From the NCBI GenBank assembly GCA_007692455.1, contig RECC01000036.1:62001-126000 (forward strand): a stretch of DNA of 64,000 nt, in the 5' to 3' direction. Below, one piece after another: positions 18,314 through 27,541 of this stretch (positions are counted from its first letter, which is position 1; each line of letters starts with the position of its first letter). The position numbers were made by a program, and so were the translations under genes. The notes under the pieces were generated by a model that saw only the letters and a list, made by a program, of their open reading frames with translations, had not been told where the DNA came from and made no database searches. Source of the DNA: Alkalibacterium sp. (GTDB taxonomy: Bacteria > Bacillota > Bacilli > Lactobacillales > Carnobacteriaceae_A).

Positions 18314-19507
18314 ATGAAAGCTTGTGGTGTAATAGCCGAATACAATCCTTTTCATAACGGTCATGCCTATCATTTGGAAGAAGCTCGGAAGCAAACAGGA
18401 GCCGATGTAATGGTAGTTGTCATGAGTGGAAATTTTCTTCAGCGCGGTGAACCGGCAATCATAGATAAATGGACCCGTGCGGAGCTTGCCATAACAGCTG
18501 GCGCAGATTTAGTAGTTGAACTGCCCGTTGATTACAGTGTTCAGCCGGCGGACTATTTTGCTGAAGGTGCCGTTTCTATTTTAAATGCACTTGGCTGTAA
18601 TGTCATCAGTTTCGGAAGTGAACAAGGCGAAAGCGAGGCATTCAAGAAAGCAGCAGAGGAATATCTCGAAAATGAGCAGGTGATTAATGAGAAATTCAAA
18701 TGCCAGATGAAACAGTCTGAACACTATGCTAAAAACTTCTCGCGTGTGCTTGATGAGCTTTATGAAGATTTTCCTGTTGATTTAAGCCGTCCTAATAATG
18801 TGCTGGGCTTCTCTTATGCGAAAGAGATTATTAGACATGAGTACCCAATAAAGCTCCATACCGTTCATCGACTGCATTCTGATTACAATGAAGTGGTTTT
18901 GAATCCTGCAGTAGCCATTGGCAGTGCTACTGCAATTAGAAAGATTTTAACAGATGAAACCGGGAGTTGGGACCAGATAAAGAAATACGTTCCTGAAGAA
19001 ACCTTTAAGTTTCTGCAATCGGAACGTCTGGTGACCTGGAATGATTTTTTTCCCTATCTGCGCTATCAAATTGCTGTTCAGTCATTATCTGAGCTTCAGT
19101 CAATCTACTTAATGGAAGAAGGTCTCCAATATCGGATTAAGGAGAAAATAGGGCAAGCCGCATCGATGACAGAATTCCTGGAACTACTAAAGACGAAACA
19201 GTTGACTTGGACCAGACTTCAGAGAATCTGTTACCATATTCTGATGAATAATAAAAAATCAGATATTAAGAAGCGTCAGAAAAAGATTCCAGCAGTTCGT
19301 CTGCTGGGATTTAACGCTGTTGGACAGAGGTATATGAATGAACATAAGGCTGAATTTTCCATACCACTTGTGTCAAATGTTAAAAAGAAGCAAGCAGGAT
19401 TATTTTACGAAGATATTAGAGCAGGATCAGTTTACAGACTGGCATCGATTGAAGAAATCAAACACCAGGATTATTATAGAAAGCCTGTAAATTTGATTGA
19501 CAAGTAG
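18314..19507 (+). CDS. tmcAL: tRNA(Met) cytidine acetate ligase TmcAL (YlbM family)
   Basis: 397 residues. The nucleotidyltransferase-like AEYNPFHNGHAYHL (residues 8-21), MSGNFLQRGEPAI and RPNNVLGFSYAKE motifs identify the family, which uses acetate and ATP to form N4-acetylcytidine at the wobble position of elongator tRNA(Met). AAGGAG precedes ATG 18314. Its final codons contain the -35 of the yceD-rpmF promoter. Confidence 0.93.
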   Translation: MKACGVIAEYNPFHNGHAYHLEEARKQTGADVMVVVMSGNFLQRGEPAIIDKWTRAELAITAGADLVVELPVDYSVQPADYFAEGAVSILNALGCNVISFGSEQGESEAFKKAAEEYLENEQVINEKFKCQMKQSEHYAKNFSRVLDELYEDFPVDLSRPNNVLGFSYAKEIIRHEYPIKLHTVHRLHSDYNEVVLNPAVAIGSATAIRKILTDETGSWDQIKKYVPEETFKFLQSERLVTWNDFFPYLRYQIAVQSLSELQSIYLMEEGLQYRIKEKIGQAASMTEFLELLKTKQLTWTRLQRICYHILMNNKKSDIKKRQKKIPAVRLLGFNAVGQRYMNEHKAEFSIPLVSNVKKKQAGLFYEDIRAGSVYRLASIEEIKHQDYYRKPVNLIDK

Positions 19508-19525
19508 GCTGAAAACCAGTATAAT
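19497..19525 (+). promoter_or_regulatory. Consensus promoter for yceD-rpmF
   Basis: TTGACA (19497-19502), 17 bases, TATAAT (19520-19525): a perfect sigma-A match. The -35 overlaps the last codons of tmcAL. It should start RNA near 19532. Confidence 0.9.
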
Positions 19526-19531
19526 TATTTT

Positions 19532-19624
19532 TGTTGTCCACGTATAACCTGATGCGGCTACACAACACTAGTGCCTATGGTTACATTAATAGAAAAGTAC
19601 CGACGCACAATGAGGTGAAAGTCA
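19532..19624 (+). promoter_or_regulatory. Structured leader of yceD-rpmF, possible ribosomal-protein autoregulatory RNA
   Basis: About 93 bases from the expected RNA start to the yceD ATG. Overlapping pairings are visible: TGTTGT/ACAACA (19532-19537, 19562-19567); TAACC/GGTTA (19545-19549, 19579-19583) enclosing GGC/GCC (19556-19558, 19573-19575); and ACCT (19547-19550) with AGGT of the ribosome site (19613-19616). AACC can therefore pair with either the GGTTA or the ribosome site. No U-run terminator follows, so translational control would be the likelier mode. Not a leader class I can name. Confidence 0.45.
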
Positions 19625-20191
19625 ATGAAATTAAAATGGGCATTAAATGAATTAAAGAAATATCAGGATGAAATGCTTACTTTAGATGGCACTGCTGATT
19701 TAGAACAGGCACTAAAGGAAAGAGATGAAGAAATACTGGCTTGCGAAGCTGTATCTATAAAAGGTTCTGTAGAAGTTGACAAGGATGGCGTTTATTACGC
19801 TGATTTAGTCCTGAAGACGAAAGTGACATTGCCTTCTTCCAGATCGCTTGAGCCTGTAACCATGCCTTTATCCATTCCTTTTTCTGAAATATATTTGTCC
19901 CCGCAGTCTCCTGTTACAGTGGACTCGTTTACTGAGGGAGAAATTGTGGAAGAATTGTCTTCCGATGTTCTGGATTTGCAGAAATCAATCGAAGATGCTA
20001 TTTTATCAAATAAACCTACTCAAGTATTTACTGAAGAAGAATTGAAGTCAGATGAAATGCCAAGCGGTAAAGACTGGGATGTCGTGGGGGAAGATACCCA
20101 CATAAGTCAGCCATCAAAAAAATCTGATGATGATGAAGGCGACCCACGGTTTGCTGCATTGAAAGATCTTTTTAAAGAAGATGATGAGTAG
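19625..20191 (+). CDS. yceD: YceD family protein (DUF177)
   Basis: 188 residues, very acidic in the C-terminal third. The family is linked to accumulation of 23S rRNA and is almost always placed just upstream of rpmF, as here (45 bases). Central block VTMPLSIPFSEIYLS and the LDLQKSIEDAILSNKP stretch match the family. The start ATG follows GAGGTG. Confidence 0.9.
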   Translation: MKLKWALNELKKYQDEMLTLDGTADLEQALKERDEEILACEAVSIKGSVEVDKDGVYYADLVLKTKVTLPSSRSLEPVTMPLSIPFSEIYLSPQSPVTVDSFTEGEIVEELSSDVLDLQKSIEDAILSNKPTQVFTEEELKSDEMPSGKDWDVVGEDTHISQPSKKSDDDEGDPRFAALKDLFKEDDE

Positions 20192-20236
20192 TAATTGAAT
20201 CTAGAATCGAATCCTTTTAAGGAGGTGTGTTGGAAA

Positions 20237-20416
20237 ATGGCAGTACCTAAAAGAAGAACATCTACTAGCAGAAAAGCGAAAAGACGTACTCATATCAAAT
20301 TGGATCTTCCAAACATGAGTGATTGTCCAAATTGTGGTGAAGTAAAACGTAATCACCACGTATGTTCAGCTTGCGGATTTTACGCAGGTAAAGAGGTTAT
20401 CAGCAAAGAAAGCTAA
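20237..20416 (+). CDS. rpmF: 50S ribosomal protein L32
   Basis: 59 residues from ATG 20237, 9 bases after GGAGGTG; the family begins [10 protein letters not shown] zinc ribbon with two CxxC pairs (CPNCG, CSACG) shows it is the zinc-binding form. Co-transcribed with yceD and closed by a strong terminator. Confidence 0.98.
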   Translation: MAVPKRRTSTSRKAKRRTHIKLDLPNMSDCPNCGEVKRNHHVCSACGFYAGKEVISKES

Positions 20417-20451
20417 TTCTTTGGTGTAATCATTCAGAAACAGTAAGATTT

Positions 20452-20485
20452 AAGCGTTTATGGGTTATCCCATAGACGCTTTTTC
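20452..20485 (+). terminator. yceD-rpmF terminator
   Basis: AAGCGTTTATGGG (20452-20464) pairs with CCCATAGACGCTT (20469-20481), one G-U pair, loop TTAT, followed by T-run. Confidence 0.93.
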
Positions 20486-20518
20486 TGATACAATCAAAAA
20501 AACGGATGGAGTGACTGT

Positions 20519-20893
20519 ATGGACATGACTGTAAGTGACGGTTTTTGGTGGTTTTTTTACTTTTTGCCCATCATTATTTTGTTATTTTCGAAAAAAATAA
20601 ACAGACAGTTTAAGCTGGTCAGCCTTACGGTAAGAGCAGTAGACATACTGATACCCTATTTGATTATAGTTAATTATATATCTGTTCAACTACTCTTCGA
20701 TGTTAACAGTATTCCTTACATAATCATTCTTTTGTCTATTAGTGGAATGCTGATTGCTACTTACCAAACTTTCCGAAAAAACAGTCTGATTTTGTATGTT
20801 TTTTTCAGATTGTGGTGGCGTGTGGTCTTTTTAGTTCTAATCACTCTTCACTTCTTAATAGGAATATGGGTAGCCCTCTCCTATGTTTTATAA
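20519..20893 (+). CDS. DUF3397 membrane protein
   Basis: 124 residues with four hydrophobic segments (about residues 9-24, 41-60, 66-84 and 101-122) and few charged loops. Function unknown. A protein of this kind is commonly found between rpmF and mraZ in Lactobacillales, so a link to wall synthesis or division is possible but unproven. ATG 20519 follows GGATGGAG, and the gene has its own terminator. Confidence 0.78.
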   Translation: MDMTVSDGFWWFFYFLPIIILLFSKKINRQFKLVSLTVRAVDILIPYLIIVNYISVQLLFDVNSIPYIIILLSISGMLIATYQTFRKNSLILYVFFRLWWRVVFLVLITLHFLIGIWVALSYVL

Positions 20894-20913
20894 AAATCAA
20901 CCTTTTAGAAATA

Positions 20914-20953
20914 GTCCTGACAGGGGTTTAGAAACCTTAGTCAGGGCTTTTTT
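20914..20953 (+). terminator. Terminator upstream of the dcw cluster
   Basis: GTCCTGAC (20914-20921) pairs with GTCAGGGC (20940-20947), with inner GGTTT/AAACC, followed by TTTTTT. It insulates mraZ from the DUF3397 gene. Confidence 0.9.
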
Positions 20954-20985
20954 GTGCTTATTATGTAAGGGTTTTATTATTTTTC

Positions 20986-21015
20986 TTTACAATTGTGTTT
21001 TATTTAGGATATGGT
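20986..21015 (+). promoter_or_regulatory. mraZ promoter
   Basis: -35 TTTACA (20986-20991) with a non-consensus -10 (GATATG at 21008-21013 or TATGGT at 21010-21015, spacers 16-18). It lies directly upstream of the GTGG repeats. Confidence 0.6.
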
Positions 21016-21040
21016 GTGGTGCAAAGTGGGGCATTGTGGT
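21016..21040 (+). promoter_or_regulatory. MraZ operator: three GTGG repeats at 10-base period
   Basis: GTGGT (21016), GTGGG (21026) and GTGGT (21036) are direct repeats exactly 10 bases apart, each on the same face of the helix. This is the arrangement known for MraZ, which binds tandem TGGGN-like repeats with 5-base gaps in front of its own gene. Placed over the expected transcription start, it fits autorepression of the dcw operon. Confidence 0.78.
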
Positions 21041-21077
21041 AGACTTAGCCTTATAAGTGGGGAAAGGGGGCAGTGAA

Positions 21078-21509
21078 ATGTTATTAGGCGAATACAAGCA
21101 TAATATTGATGCGAAAGGACGTTTGATTATACCTTCTAAATTCAGAGATGATTTAGGAGAGCATTTTATTGTGACCCGAGGGCTGGACGGCTGTCTCTTC
21201 GGTTATCCGATGGAAGAGTGGCACACACTTGAAGCAAAACTTAAGCAGCTTCCCTTAGCAAAAAAAGAATCTCGAGCATTCACGCGTTTTCTTTATTCTG
21301 CAGCCACAGAATGTTCACTGGATAAACAGGGACGAATCAACCTTCCAAACACACTGATTAACCATGCTTCAATTGAAAAAAGCTGTTTTATCATTGGTGT
21401 TTCTGACAGAATTGAAATTTGGAGCGAAGAGAAGTGGACAGAATTTTCTTCAGATGCTAACGAGTCTTTTGAAGAAATAGCAGAAGAAATGATAGACTTT
21501 GGTTTTTAA
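21078..21509 (+). CDS. mraZ: Transcriptional regulator / division protein MraZ
   Basis: 143 residues from ATG 21078, the usual family length; a GTG at 21057 in frame would put the AAGGGGG ribosome site inside the gene. Two AbrB-like half domains are visible, each with the DxKGR signature ([14 protein letters not shown] and [13 protein letters not shown]). It regulates the operon it opens; candidate operator repeats lie just upstream. Confidence 0.96.
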   Translation: MLLGEYKHNIDAKGRLIIPSKFRDDLGEHFIVTRGLDGCLFGYPMEEWHTLEAKLKQLPLAKKESRAFTRFLYSAATECSLDKQGRINLPNTLINHASIEKSCFIIGVSDRIEIWSEEKWTEFSSDANESFEEIAEEMIDFGF

Positions 21510-21524
21510 AGTGGGGGATTTATA

Positions 21525-22475
21525 ATGACAGAATTTGAACACGATACAGTCTTACTTAATGAAACAGTTGATGGCTTGAATATTAAACCGGATGGAATTT
21601 ATGTTGACTGTACCCTAGGCGGCGCAGGTCATACCTCTCTAATCCTAAGTCAGTTAAATGATAAAGGTCATTTATACTCCTTTGATCAGGATATGACGGC
21701 CATAGACAATGCAGAAAAACTATTACATGAAGATGTTGAAAAAGGAAAACTGACCTTTATTCACTCGAATTTCCGTCACATTAAGAATGAACTTTTAAGC
21801 CATAACGTAACTACGGTAGATGGGATTCTTTATGACTTGGGAGTATCATCACCTCAATTGGACGTGACTGAACGCGGCTTCAGTTATCATAATGATGCCA
21901 GACTGGATATGAGAATGGATCAGAGTCAGGACTTGACAGCACATGATATTGTCAACACTTGGGAATACAGTGATTTAGTAAGGATTTTCTTCAGATATGG
22001 GGAAGAGAAGTTTTCGAAGCAGATAGCCCGCGTGATTGAAGCAGCTAGAAAAAATAAATCAATCGATACCACACAAGAACTGGTAGATTTGATTAAAGAA
22101 GCCATTCCTGCACCAGCAAGAAGAAAAGGTGGGCATCCGGCTAAACGAGTGTTCCAGGCACTAAGAATCGCAGTCAATGATGAGCTGGGTTCACTGGAAG
22201 ATTCCTTGGAGGCTGCAGTCGATTTACTTGAACTGAAAGGTCGAATCAGTATTATTACTTTTCATTCGCTGGAAGACAGAATCGTGAAGCAGTTGTTCAA
22301 AAGCTATTCCAGTCTGCCTGAACTGCCAAGGGGCTTACCAATTATTCCCGACCATCAGCAGCCAGTCTTGAAACTGGTAAACAGAAAACCTATTACACCA
22401 AGTGAAGAAGAACTTGAAGCGAATAATCGTGCAAGAAGTGCTAAATTAAGAATTGCAGAAAAACAGAGACTATAA
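21525..22475 (+). CDS. rsmH: 16S rRNA (cytosine-1402 N4) methyltransferase RsmH (MraW)
   Basis: 316 residues. SAM motif [11 protein letters not shown], the catalytic [19 protein letters not shown] block and [13 protein letters not shown] are intact. It modifies C1402 in the ribosomal P site. Follows mraZ by 15 bases with GTGGGGG as ribosome site. Confidence 0.97.
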   Translation: MTEFEHDTVLLNETVDGLNIKPDGIYVDCTLGGAGHTSLILSQLNDKGHLYSFDQDMTAIDNAEKLLHEDVEKGKLTFIHSNFRHIKNELLSHNVTTVDGILYDLGVSSPQLDVTERGFSYHNDARLDMRMDQSQDLTAHDIVNTWEYSDLVRIFFRYGEEKFSKQIARVIEAARKNKSIDTTQELVDLIKEAIPAPARRKGGHPAKRVFQALRIAVNDELGSLEDSLEAAVDLLELKGRISIITFHSLEDRIVKQLFKSYSSLPELPRGLPIIPDHQQPVLKLVNRKPITPSEEELEANNRARSAKLRIAEKQRL

Positions 22476-22504
22476 ATAAATCGAATTAAACGAGAGAGAG
22501 GTGT

Positions 22505-22888
22505 ATGATGATGCAGGACAACTTAGCAAGACAAATGGAAAATCACGTTAACCATATGAATCAGCCGCAGCCGCGTCACGAGCCAGAAAAGATACATATA
22601 CCGCAACCGATAAAAAAAGGGTACACAAAATTAGAAGCAGCAGTAATCAGCTTTTTTGGCTTAGTATTATTTGGCCTGGCTGTTGCTCATATTGCCTTAA
22701 CTATGCAGGTGTCTACTGTAAACCGTACTATTCAGGATCTGGAATCTCAGGCAGTGGTTACACAGATTGAAATTGAAAATCATGAGCAGAAAGTTCAGGA
22801 GTTATCCCGCTATGACCGCGTCTATACTATTGCGCGTCAGCATGAGCTGGAAATGAATGAGGAACAAATTAGGAATGTATTCAGATGA
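22505..22888 (+). CDS. ftsL: Cell division protein FtsL
   Basis: 127 residues: a basic, Pro/Gln rich cytosolic tail (residues 1-45), one membrane helix (about 49-69), then a short extracellular coiled coil (NRTIQDLESQ...NHEQKVQELS). It forms a septal complex with DivIB and DivIC to activate the synthase. Poor sequence conservation is normal; the call rests on topology and on its place between rsmH and pbp2X. The stop overlaps the next start by 4 bases (ATGA). Three successive ATG codons open the frame. Confidence 0.88.
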   Translation: MMMQDNLARQMENHVNHMNQPQPRHEPEKIHIPQPIKKGYTKLEAAVISFFGLVLFGLAVAHIALTMQVSTVNRTIQDLESQAVVTQIEIENHEQKVQELSRYDRVYTIARQHELEMNEEQIRNVFR

Positions 22889-25065
22889 AGCAGATAAAGA
22901 AAAAAGTGAAAGAGGTCTCGCCCTTTAAAAACAGAAAATTTATAGCTATTTTTCTCTATGTTTTATGTTTTGCTCTTTTTTTTTCACTCTTCTTTAGATT
23001 TACCTGGATAATGGTTAGAGGTGAGGTGAATGGGGAAGACCTGCATCAGAATGTTGAACGTCTATACACGCGAAATAATATCCTTCAAGCAAGAAGAGGG
23101 ACAATTTATGACCGAAACGGGAATCCCATCGCTATAGATGCTACTTCCTATAAAATGATTGCAGTTCTTACCGATGAGTGGTCTACTCCTAGTCGACCTC
23201 AACATATCGAAGATGCTCAGCAAGTCTCTCAGATTCTCTCCAGACACTTGGCTATGAGCCAGGAAGATATTTATAATCGACTTGTTATGGACAACAGTCA
23301 AGTGGAGTTCGGCCGTGCCGGAAGCAATCTGACTTTTGAAACAATGAGTTCGATTAAAGAAGATCTGCAAAAAGAAGAACTGACGGGAATTACCTTTGAA
23401 GAAAGCAGAAGCAGACTATATCCGAATGGGACTTTCGCTTCACATACTGTTGGATTGGCTCAGACCGATTCTGAGGACAAAAATCACTTAGTTGGCATGA
23501 TGGGTCTTGAAAAAGAATATGACGATGTTCTCAGCGGGGAGAACGGCTGGAGAAGGTACCAGCGAGACCGATTCGGCTATGTCATACCAGGACAGGAAAT
23601 TGAAGAAGAGCTGCCTGTGCATGGAGAAGACATTAACTTGACAATCGACAGACGCCTACAGATTTTTCTGGAAAGCATTGTTGAAGAAGTGAATAGTGAA
23701 CATTCTCCTGAATATATCACAGCGAACTTAATGAATGCTAAAACAGGTGAAATCCTAGCAACTTCTCAGCGGCCAACTTTCAATGCGACCACGCTGGAAG
23801 GCATTGATCACTCATGGCAGAATCTGCTCACAGAGTATACGTTTGAGCCGGGTTCAACATTGAAGGCAATGACATTGGCTGCGTCTATAGCTGAAGGAAC
23901 TTTTCATCCAAATGACTACTTCAAATCTGGAAGAATTCAGATTGGCGGGGGTGTTGTTCACGATGTTCGTCCAGAAGGCTGGGGAACGATTACCCATCTG
24001 GAAGGACTGGCACGTTCAAGTAATGTCTCCTTTATCCACCAGGTAGAGGAAATGGGTCTGGATACATGGAAAGATTACTTGGATAATTTCGGTTTTGGAC
24101 AGAGAACAGGCATATCTTTAGCCGGTGAAGCAAGAGGGAGTATTCCTTTTGAATGGCCCTTGGAAAAATACAACACGTCATTTGGTCAGGGAATATCCGT
24201 GACACCCGTTCAGATGCTGCGTGCATTCTCGGCCATTACTAATGAAGGTGTAATGGTGAATCCGCATGTTACAGAAACGGAGAGCAGTCATAACAGAGAA
24301 GATGAATTTGATGTAGAAGCTGTAAATCAGGACCCTGTCATTTCGAAAGAGACAGCAGCTCAGACGCTTAACTATCTCAAAGAAACAGTATATGGAGAAG
24401 GTGGAACAGCCCGAAATTATGATGTTGAAGGCTTTGATATAGCAGCAAAAACTGGGACTGCTCAAATTTATGATCCGGAAACAGGCCGATACATGACCGG
24501 CGAATCGAACTACCTTTATTCGGTAGTGGGAATGGCGCCGGCAGACGACCCTGAACTGATTTTTTATGTCACTGTTCAGCAGCCGAAAATGAATGGAACC
24601 ATTACTCACGGGAGCCAGGCTGTTCAGAAAATATTTAATCCTGTAATGAAGCGCGCTCTTGAATACTACTCAGCTGGAAAGCAGAATCCGGATGATACTC
24701 AAGAATACGATGAAGAGATTGTGTCATTCATTGACGAGGATACTCAGGAAATGAAGCGTGAATTTGATGAAGCAGGACAGGTCTACAGTGTCATTGGGAC
24801 AGGAGACAGGATAGTTCAGCAGCATCCAAATCAAGGAGCTTATGAAGATAAATCACGAAGAATATTATTATTGACTAACGGAGCAATGACTCTGCCTGAC
24901 TTGACTGGCTGGTCAAGAAACGAACTCATTCGTTTCGCTGAAATGACTGGGGTCGATCTTACTATCGATGGTGAGGGTTTTGTTGTCGAACAGGACACAC
25001 CGACCGGTTCTTTTATTGAAACAGGTACCGAAATAATGGTACAATTGTCTTCGAATTTAGATTGA
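22885..25065 (+). CDS. pbpX: Septal peptidoglycan transpeptidase PBP2X (class B PBP) with PASTA domain
   Basis: 726 residues. One N-terminal membrane segment (about 19-40), PBP dimerisation domain (ARRGTIYDRNG), and a transpeptidase domain with catalytic EPGSTLK (STLK), SSN and KTGTAQ motifs. A C-terminal PASTA region (from about residue 600) ends TMTLPDLTGWSRNE...TGTEIMVQLSS. It crosslinks septal wall with FtsW, which is not in this window. Overlaps ftsL by 4 bases. This is the FtsI-equivalent (pbpB) of the cluster. Confidence 0.95.
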   Translation: MKQIKKKVKEVSPFKNRKFIAIFLYVLCFALFFSLFFRFTWIMVRGEVNGEDLHQNVERLYTRNNILQARRGTIYDRNGNPIAIDATSYKMIAVLTDEWSTPSRPQHIEDAQQVSQILSRHLAMSQEDIYNRLVMDNSQVEFGRAGSNLTFETMSSIKEDLQKEELTGITFEESRSRLYPNGTFASHTVGLAQTDSEDKNHLVGMMGLEKEYDDVLSGENGWRRYQRDRFGYVIPGQEIEEELPVHGEDINLTIDRRLQIFLESIVEEVNSEHSPEYITANLMNAKTGEILATSQRPTFNATTLEGIDHSWQNLLTEYTFEPGSTLKAMTLAASIAEGTFHPNDYFKSGRIQIGGGVVHDVRPEGWGTITHLEGLARSSNVSFIHQVEEMGLDTWKDYLDNFGFGQRTGISLAGEARGSIPFEWPLEKYNTSFGQGISVTPVQMLRAFSAITNEGVMVNPHVTETESSHNREDEFDVEAVNQDPVISKETAAQTLNYLKETVYGEGGTARNYDVEGFDIAAKTGTAQIYDPETGRYMTGESNYLYSVVGMAPADDPELIFYVTVQQPKMNGTITHGSQAVQKIFNPVMKRALEYYSAGKQNPDDTQEYDEEIVSFIDEDTQEMKREFDEAGQVYSVIGTGDRIVQQHPNQGAYEDKSRRILLLTNGAMTLPDLTGWSRNELIRFAEMTGVDLTIDGEGFVVEQDTPTGSFIETGTEIMVQLSSNLD

Positions 25066-25083
25066 TAAGAAAGGACTAGTCAT

Positions 25084-26046
25084 GTGAACACCTTATACCT
25101 ATTGTTAGCTTTAATTTTTAGTGGCCTATTATCCGTATTATTGATGCCACTGGTCATCCGATACTTCAAGGAGAAGCAGCTCGGTCAGACTACCAGGGAG
25201 GAAGGACCTTCCTGGCATGGAGTGAAATCAGGAACACCCACTATGGGTGGCGTATCTATATTAATAGCCGTCAGTCTGAGTTCAATACTCCTTAGTTTTT
25301 TTGTAGAAGAAAATCAGTTGCTCACCCTTCTGCTGGTATTCATATTTATAGTGTTTGCCATCATCGGTTTCATAGATGATTATATAAAGGTTGTAATGAA
25401 ACGCAACCTCGGTCTGACAAGCAGACAGAAACTGCTTGGTCAAATAGCAGGGGCCGTATTGTTTTATATCGGGATTAACACGATGATACCTGCTCAGACT
25501 ATTCAGCTGCCGTTTGATTATTCATTAAATATAGGCCTGTTTTACAGTCTGTTTGTCGTATTCTGGCTTGTAGGCTTCTCAAACGCCACAAATCTAACGG
25601 ATGGAATAGATGGGCTGCTTGCAACGACAGGTACGATAGCCTATGGGACCTACACTATCATAGCTATCTGGCAGAGTCAGTGGGCCGTAGCCTTATTTAC
25701 TTCAACTGTCATCGGTTCTCTTGTCGGTTTCTTTTTATTCAATAAAAAGCCCGCCAAAATATTTATGGGAGATGTCGGATCATTAGCTCTGGGAGCTGGA
25801 CTGGCAGGTTCATCTATAATCCTTAACCAGGAATGGACATTACTTCTTATCGGACTGATTTTTGTAATAGAGACAGCTAGTGTTATGCTGCAAGTGACAT
25901 CATTCAAAACAAGAGGGAAACGCATCTTTAAGATGAGCCCAATTCATCATCACTTTGAGATGACAGGTTGGGGTGAGTGGAAAATAGTAATAATCTTTTC
26001 ACTCATTACATTAATCAGCAGTGCCGCTGCTTTATTTATGATATAA
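25084..26046 (+). CDS. mraY: Phospho-N-acetylmuramoyl-pentapeptide transferase MraY
   Basis: 320 residues, about ten membrane helices. It transfers the muramyl-pentapeptide to undecaprenyl phosphate, making lipid I. Catalytic and family blocks are present: GFIDDYIKV, NLTDGIDGLL, FMGDVGSLALG and PIHHHFEMTGW. GTG start at 25084; the ATG two bases upstream meets a stop. Followed by an intra-operon terminator. Confidence 0.97.
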   Translation: MNTLYLLLALIFSGLLSVLLMPLVIRYFKEKQLGQTTREEGPSWHGVKSGTPTMGGVSILIAVSLSSILLSFFVEENQLLTLLLVFIFIVFAIIGFIDDYIKVVMKRNLGLTSRQKLLGQIAGAVLFYIGINTMIPAQTIQLPFDYSLNIGLFYSLFVVFWLVGFSNATNLTDGIDGLLATTGTIAYGTYTIIAIWQSQWAVALFTSTVIGSLVGFFLFNKKPAKIFMGDVGSLALGAGLAGSSIILNQEWTLLLIGLIFVIETASVMLQVTSFKTRGKRIFKMSPIHHHFEMTGWGEWKIVIIFSLITLISSAAALFMI

Positions 26047-26055
26047 ACGAAAAAG

Positions 26056-26086
26056 CTGGTAGTAGTTTTCTACTTCCAGTTTTTTT
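26056..26086 (+). terminator. Terminator inside the dcw cluster, between mraY and murD
   Basis: CTGG-T-AGTAG, loop TTTT, CTACT-T-CCAG, then seven T. This splits the cluster; murD onward would depend on readthrough or on a weak promoter within 26087-26137. Confidence 0.82.
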
Positions 26087-26137
26087 AGATTACCTGTAGA
26101 ATAAATAAAATACTAACCATGTTATAAGGAGTTCTCT

Positions 26138-27523
26138 ATGAAAAATACAAACAAATACCAGAACAAGCATATACTGGTTTTAGGACTTGCAGTGAGCGGA
26201 TTTAGTGCCGCTAAGCTACTTCACACTTTAGGAGCTGTTGTCACTGTTAATGATTTTAAAGACTTATCGGGTGACGATAGGGCTGAAGAACTGGAACAGT
26301 TAGGGATTAAAATTGTATCAGGAGGTCACCCCGACTCATTATTAAAGGAACCCCTGGATTTAATTGTAAAAAATCCAGGAATTCCTTATACAAATCCTCT
26401 GATCCAAAAAGCTGAAGAGCAAGCTATTCCAATTGTGACTGATGTGGAAGTTGCCTATGATATTACTGCGTCACCCATCATCGCTATTACTGGAACTAAT
26501 GGGAAAACAACGACAACAAAAATGATTGAGGCTATACTGAAGACAAAGACAGATTCGGGTAATGTGTTTTCAGTTGGAAATATTGGCACACCGGTCAGTG
26601 ATATTGCCAAAAACTCTTCAAGTGAAGATACCTTGTTAATGGAGACATCAAGCTTTCAGTTAATGGGTACGGTAAGGTTTAAACCAGCGATAGCTGTTTT
26701 TACAAATATCCACTCGGCCCATCTGGACTATCATGGTTCCCGAAAAGAATATGTTGAAGCCAAGCTAAACATTACCCGTAATCAGACTGAAGAGGATTAT
26801 CTGATTTACAATCACGACCAGATGGAGCTGACTGAGTTGATTTTAAGCACTAGCAAGGCACAGCTCATTCCTTTTTCACGAAAAGACAGATTGGCCAGTG
26901 GTGTTTACCTAAAAGAAAACAGTATCTTTTTCAACCAGGAAAAAATAATGGACGTTGACGACATCGCTCTTCCAGGAAATCATAATCTGGAAAATGCACT
27001 GGCTGCTATTGCAGTTGCTAAGTTACGCGATGTGAAGAATGAAGACATACAAGAAGTGCTGAAAACTTTCCATGGTGTACCGCATCGATTGCATTTCGTC
27101 GGCGAAGTAAATGGCAGAAAATTCTATAATGACTCTAAAGCCACCAACTCTCTGGCAACTATTAATGCTTTAGAAGGTTTTACTAACAAAGTACTGTTAA
27201 TCGCAGGGGGTCTAGACCGAGGAGATAATTTTGAGGATTTACTTCCTGTTTTCAGAAAACATGTTAAGGCATTGTTTACATTTGGTGAAACAAATCAGAA
27301 GCTTTCAGAAATCGGGAATCAGGCTGGAGTGAGCCTTGTGTCAAAAAACAATACGGTAAGTGAATGTGTAGAAGCTGCTTTTAATGCCAGTCAGGAAAAA
27401 GATGTGGTACTCTTATCTCCTGCTTGCGCCAGCTGGGATGCCTATGCTGACTACCAGGAGCGAGGACAGGATTTCATAAACTCAATCGAAGAATTAAAAA
27501 AGAGTAGTAAAAAAGGAGAGTAA
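26138..27523 (+). CDS. murD: UDP-N-acetylmuramoylalanine-D-glutamate ligase MurD
   Basis: 461 residues. ATP-binding ITGTNGKTTTT (about residue 116), FTNIHSAHLDYHGS, the GNHNLENALAA hinge and YNDSKATN are Mur-ligase motifs; the N-terminal LGLAVSGFSAA is specific to MurD. It adds D-Glu to UDP-MurNAc-L-Ala in the cytosol. ATG 26138 follows AAGGAG. Its tail carries the distant ribosome site of murG. Confidence 0.97.
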   Translation: MKNTNKYQNKHILVLGLAVSGFSAAKLLHTLGAVVTVNDFKDLSGDDRAEELEQLGIKIVSGGHPDSLLKEPLDLIVKNPGIPYTNPLIQKAEEQAIPIVTDVEVAYDITASPIIAITGTNGKTTTTKMIEAILKTKTDSGNVFSVGNIGTPVSDIAKNSSSEDTLLMETSSFQLMGTVRFKPAIAVFTNIHSAHLDYHGSRKEYVEAKLNITRNQTEEDYLIYNHDQMELTELILSTSKAQLIPFSRKDRLASGVYLKENSIFFNQEKIMDVDDIALPGNHNLENALAAIAVAKLRDVKNEDIQEVLKTFHGVPHRLHFVGEVNGRKFYNDSKATNSLATINALEGFTNKVLLIAGGLDRGDNFEDLLPVFRKHVKALFTFGETNQKLSEIGNQAGVSLVSKNNTVSECVEAAFNASQEKDVVLLSPACASWDAYADYQERGQDFINSIEELKKSSKKGE

Positions 27524-27541
27524 GCACCTAGTGCATATACA

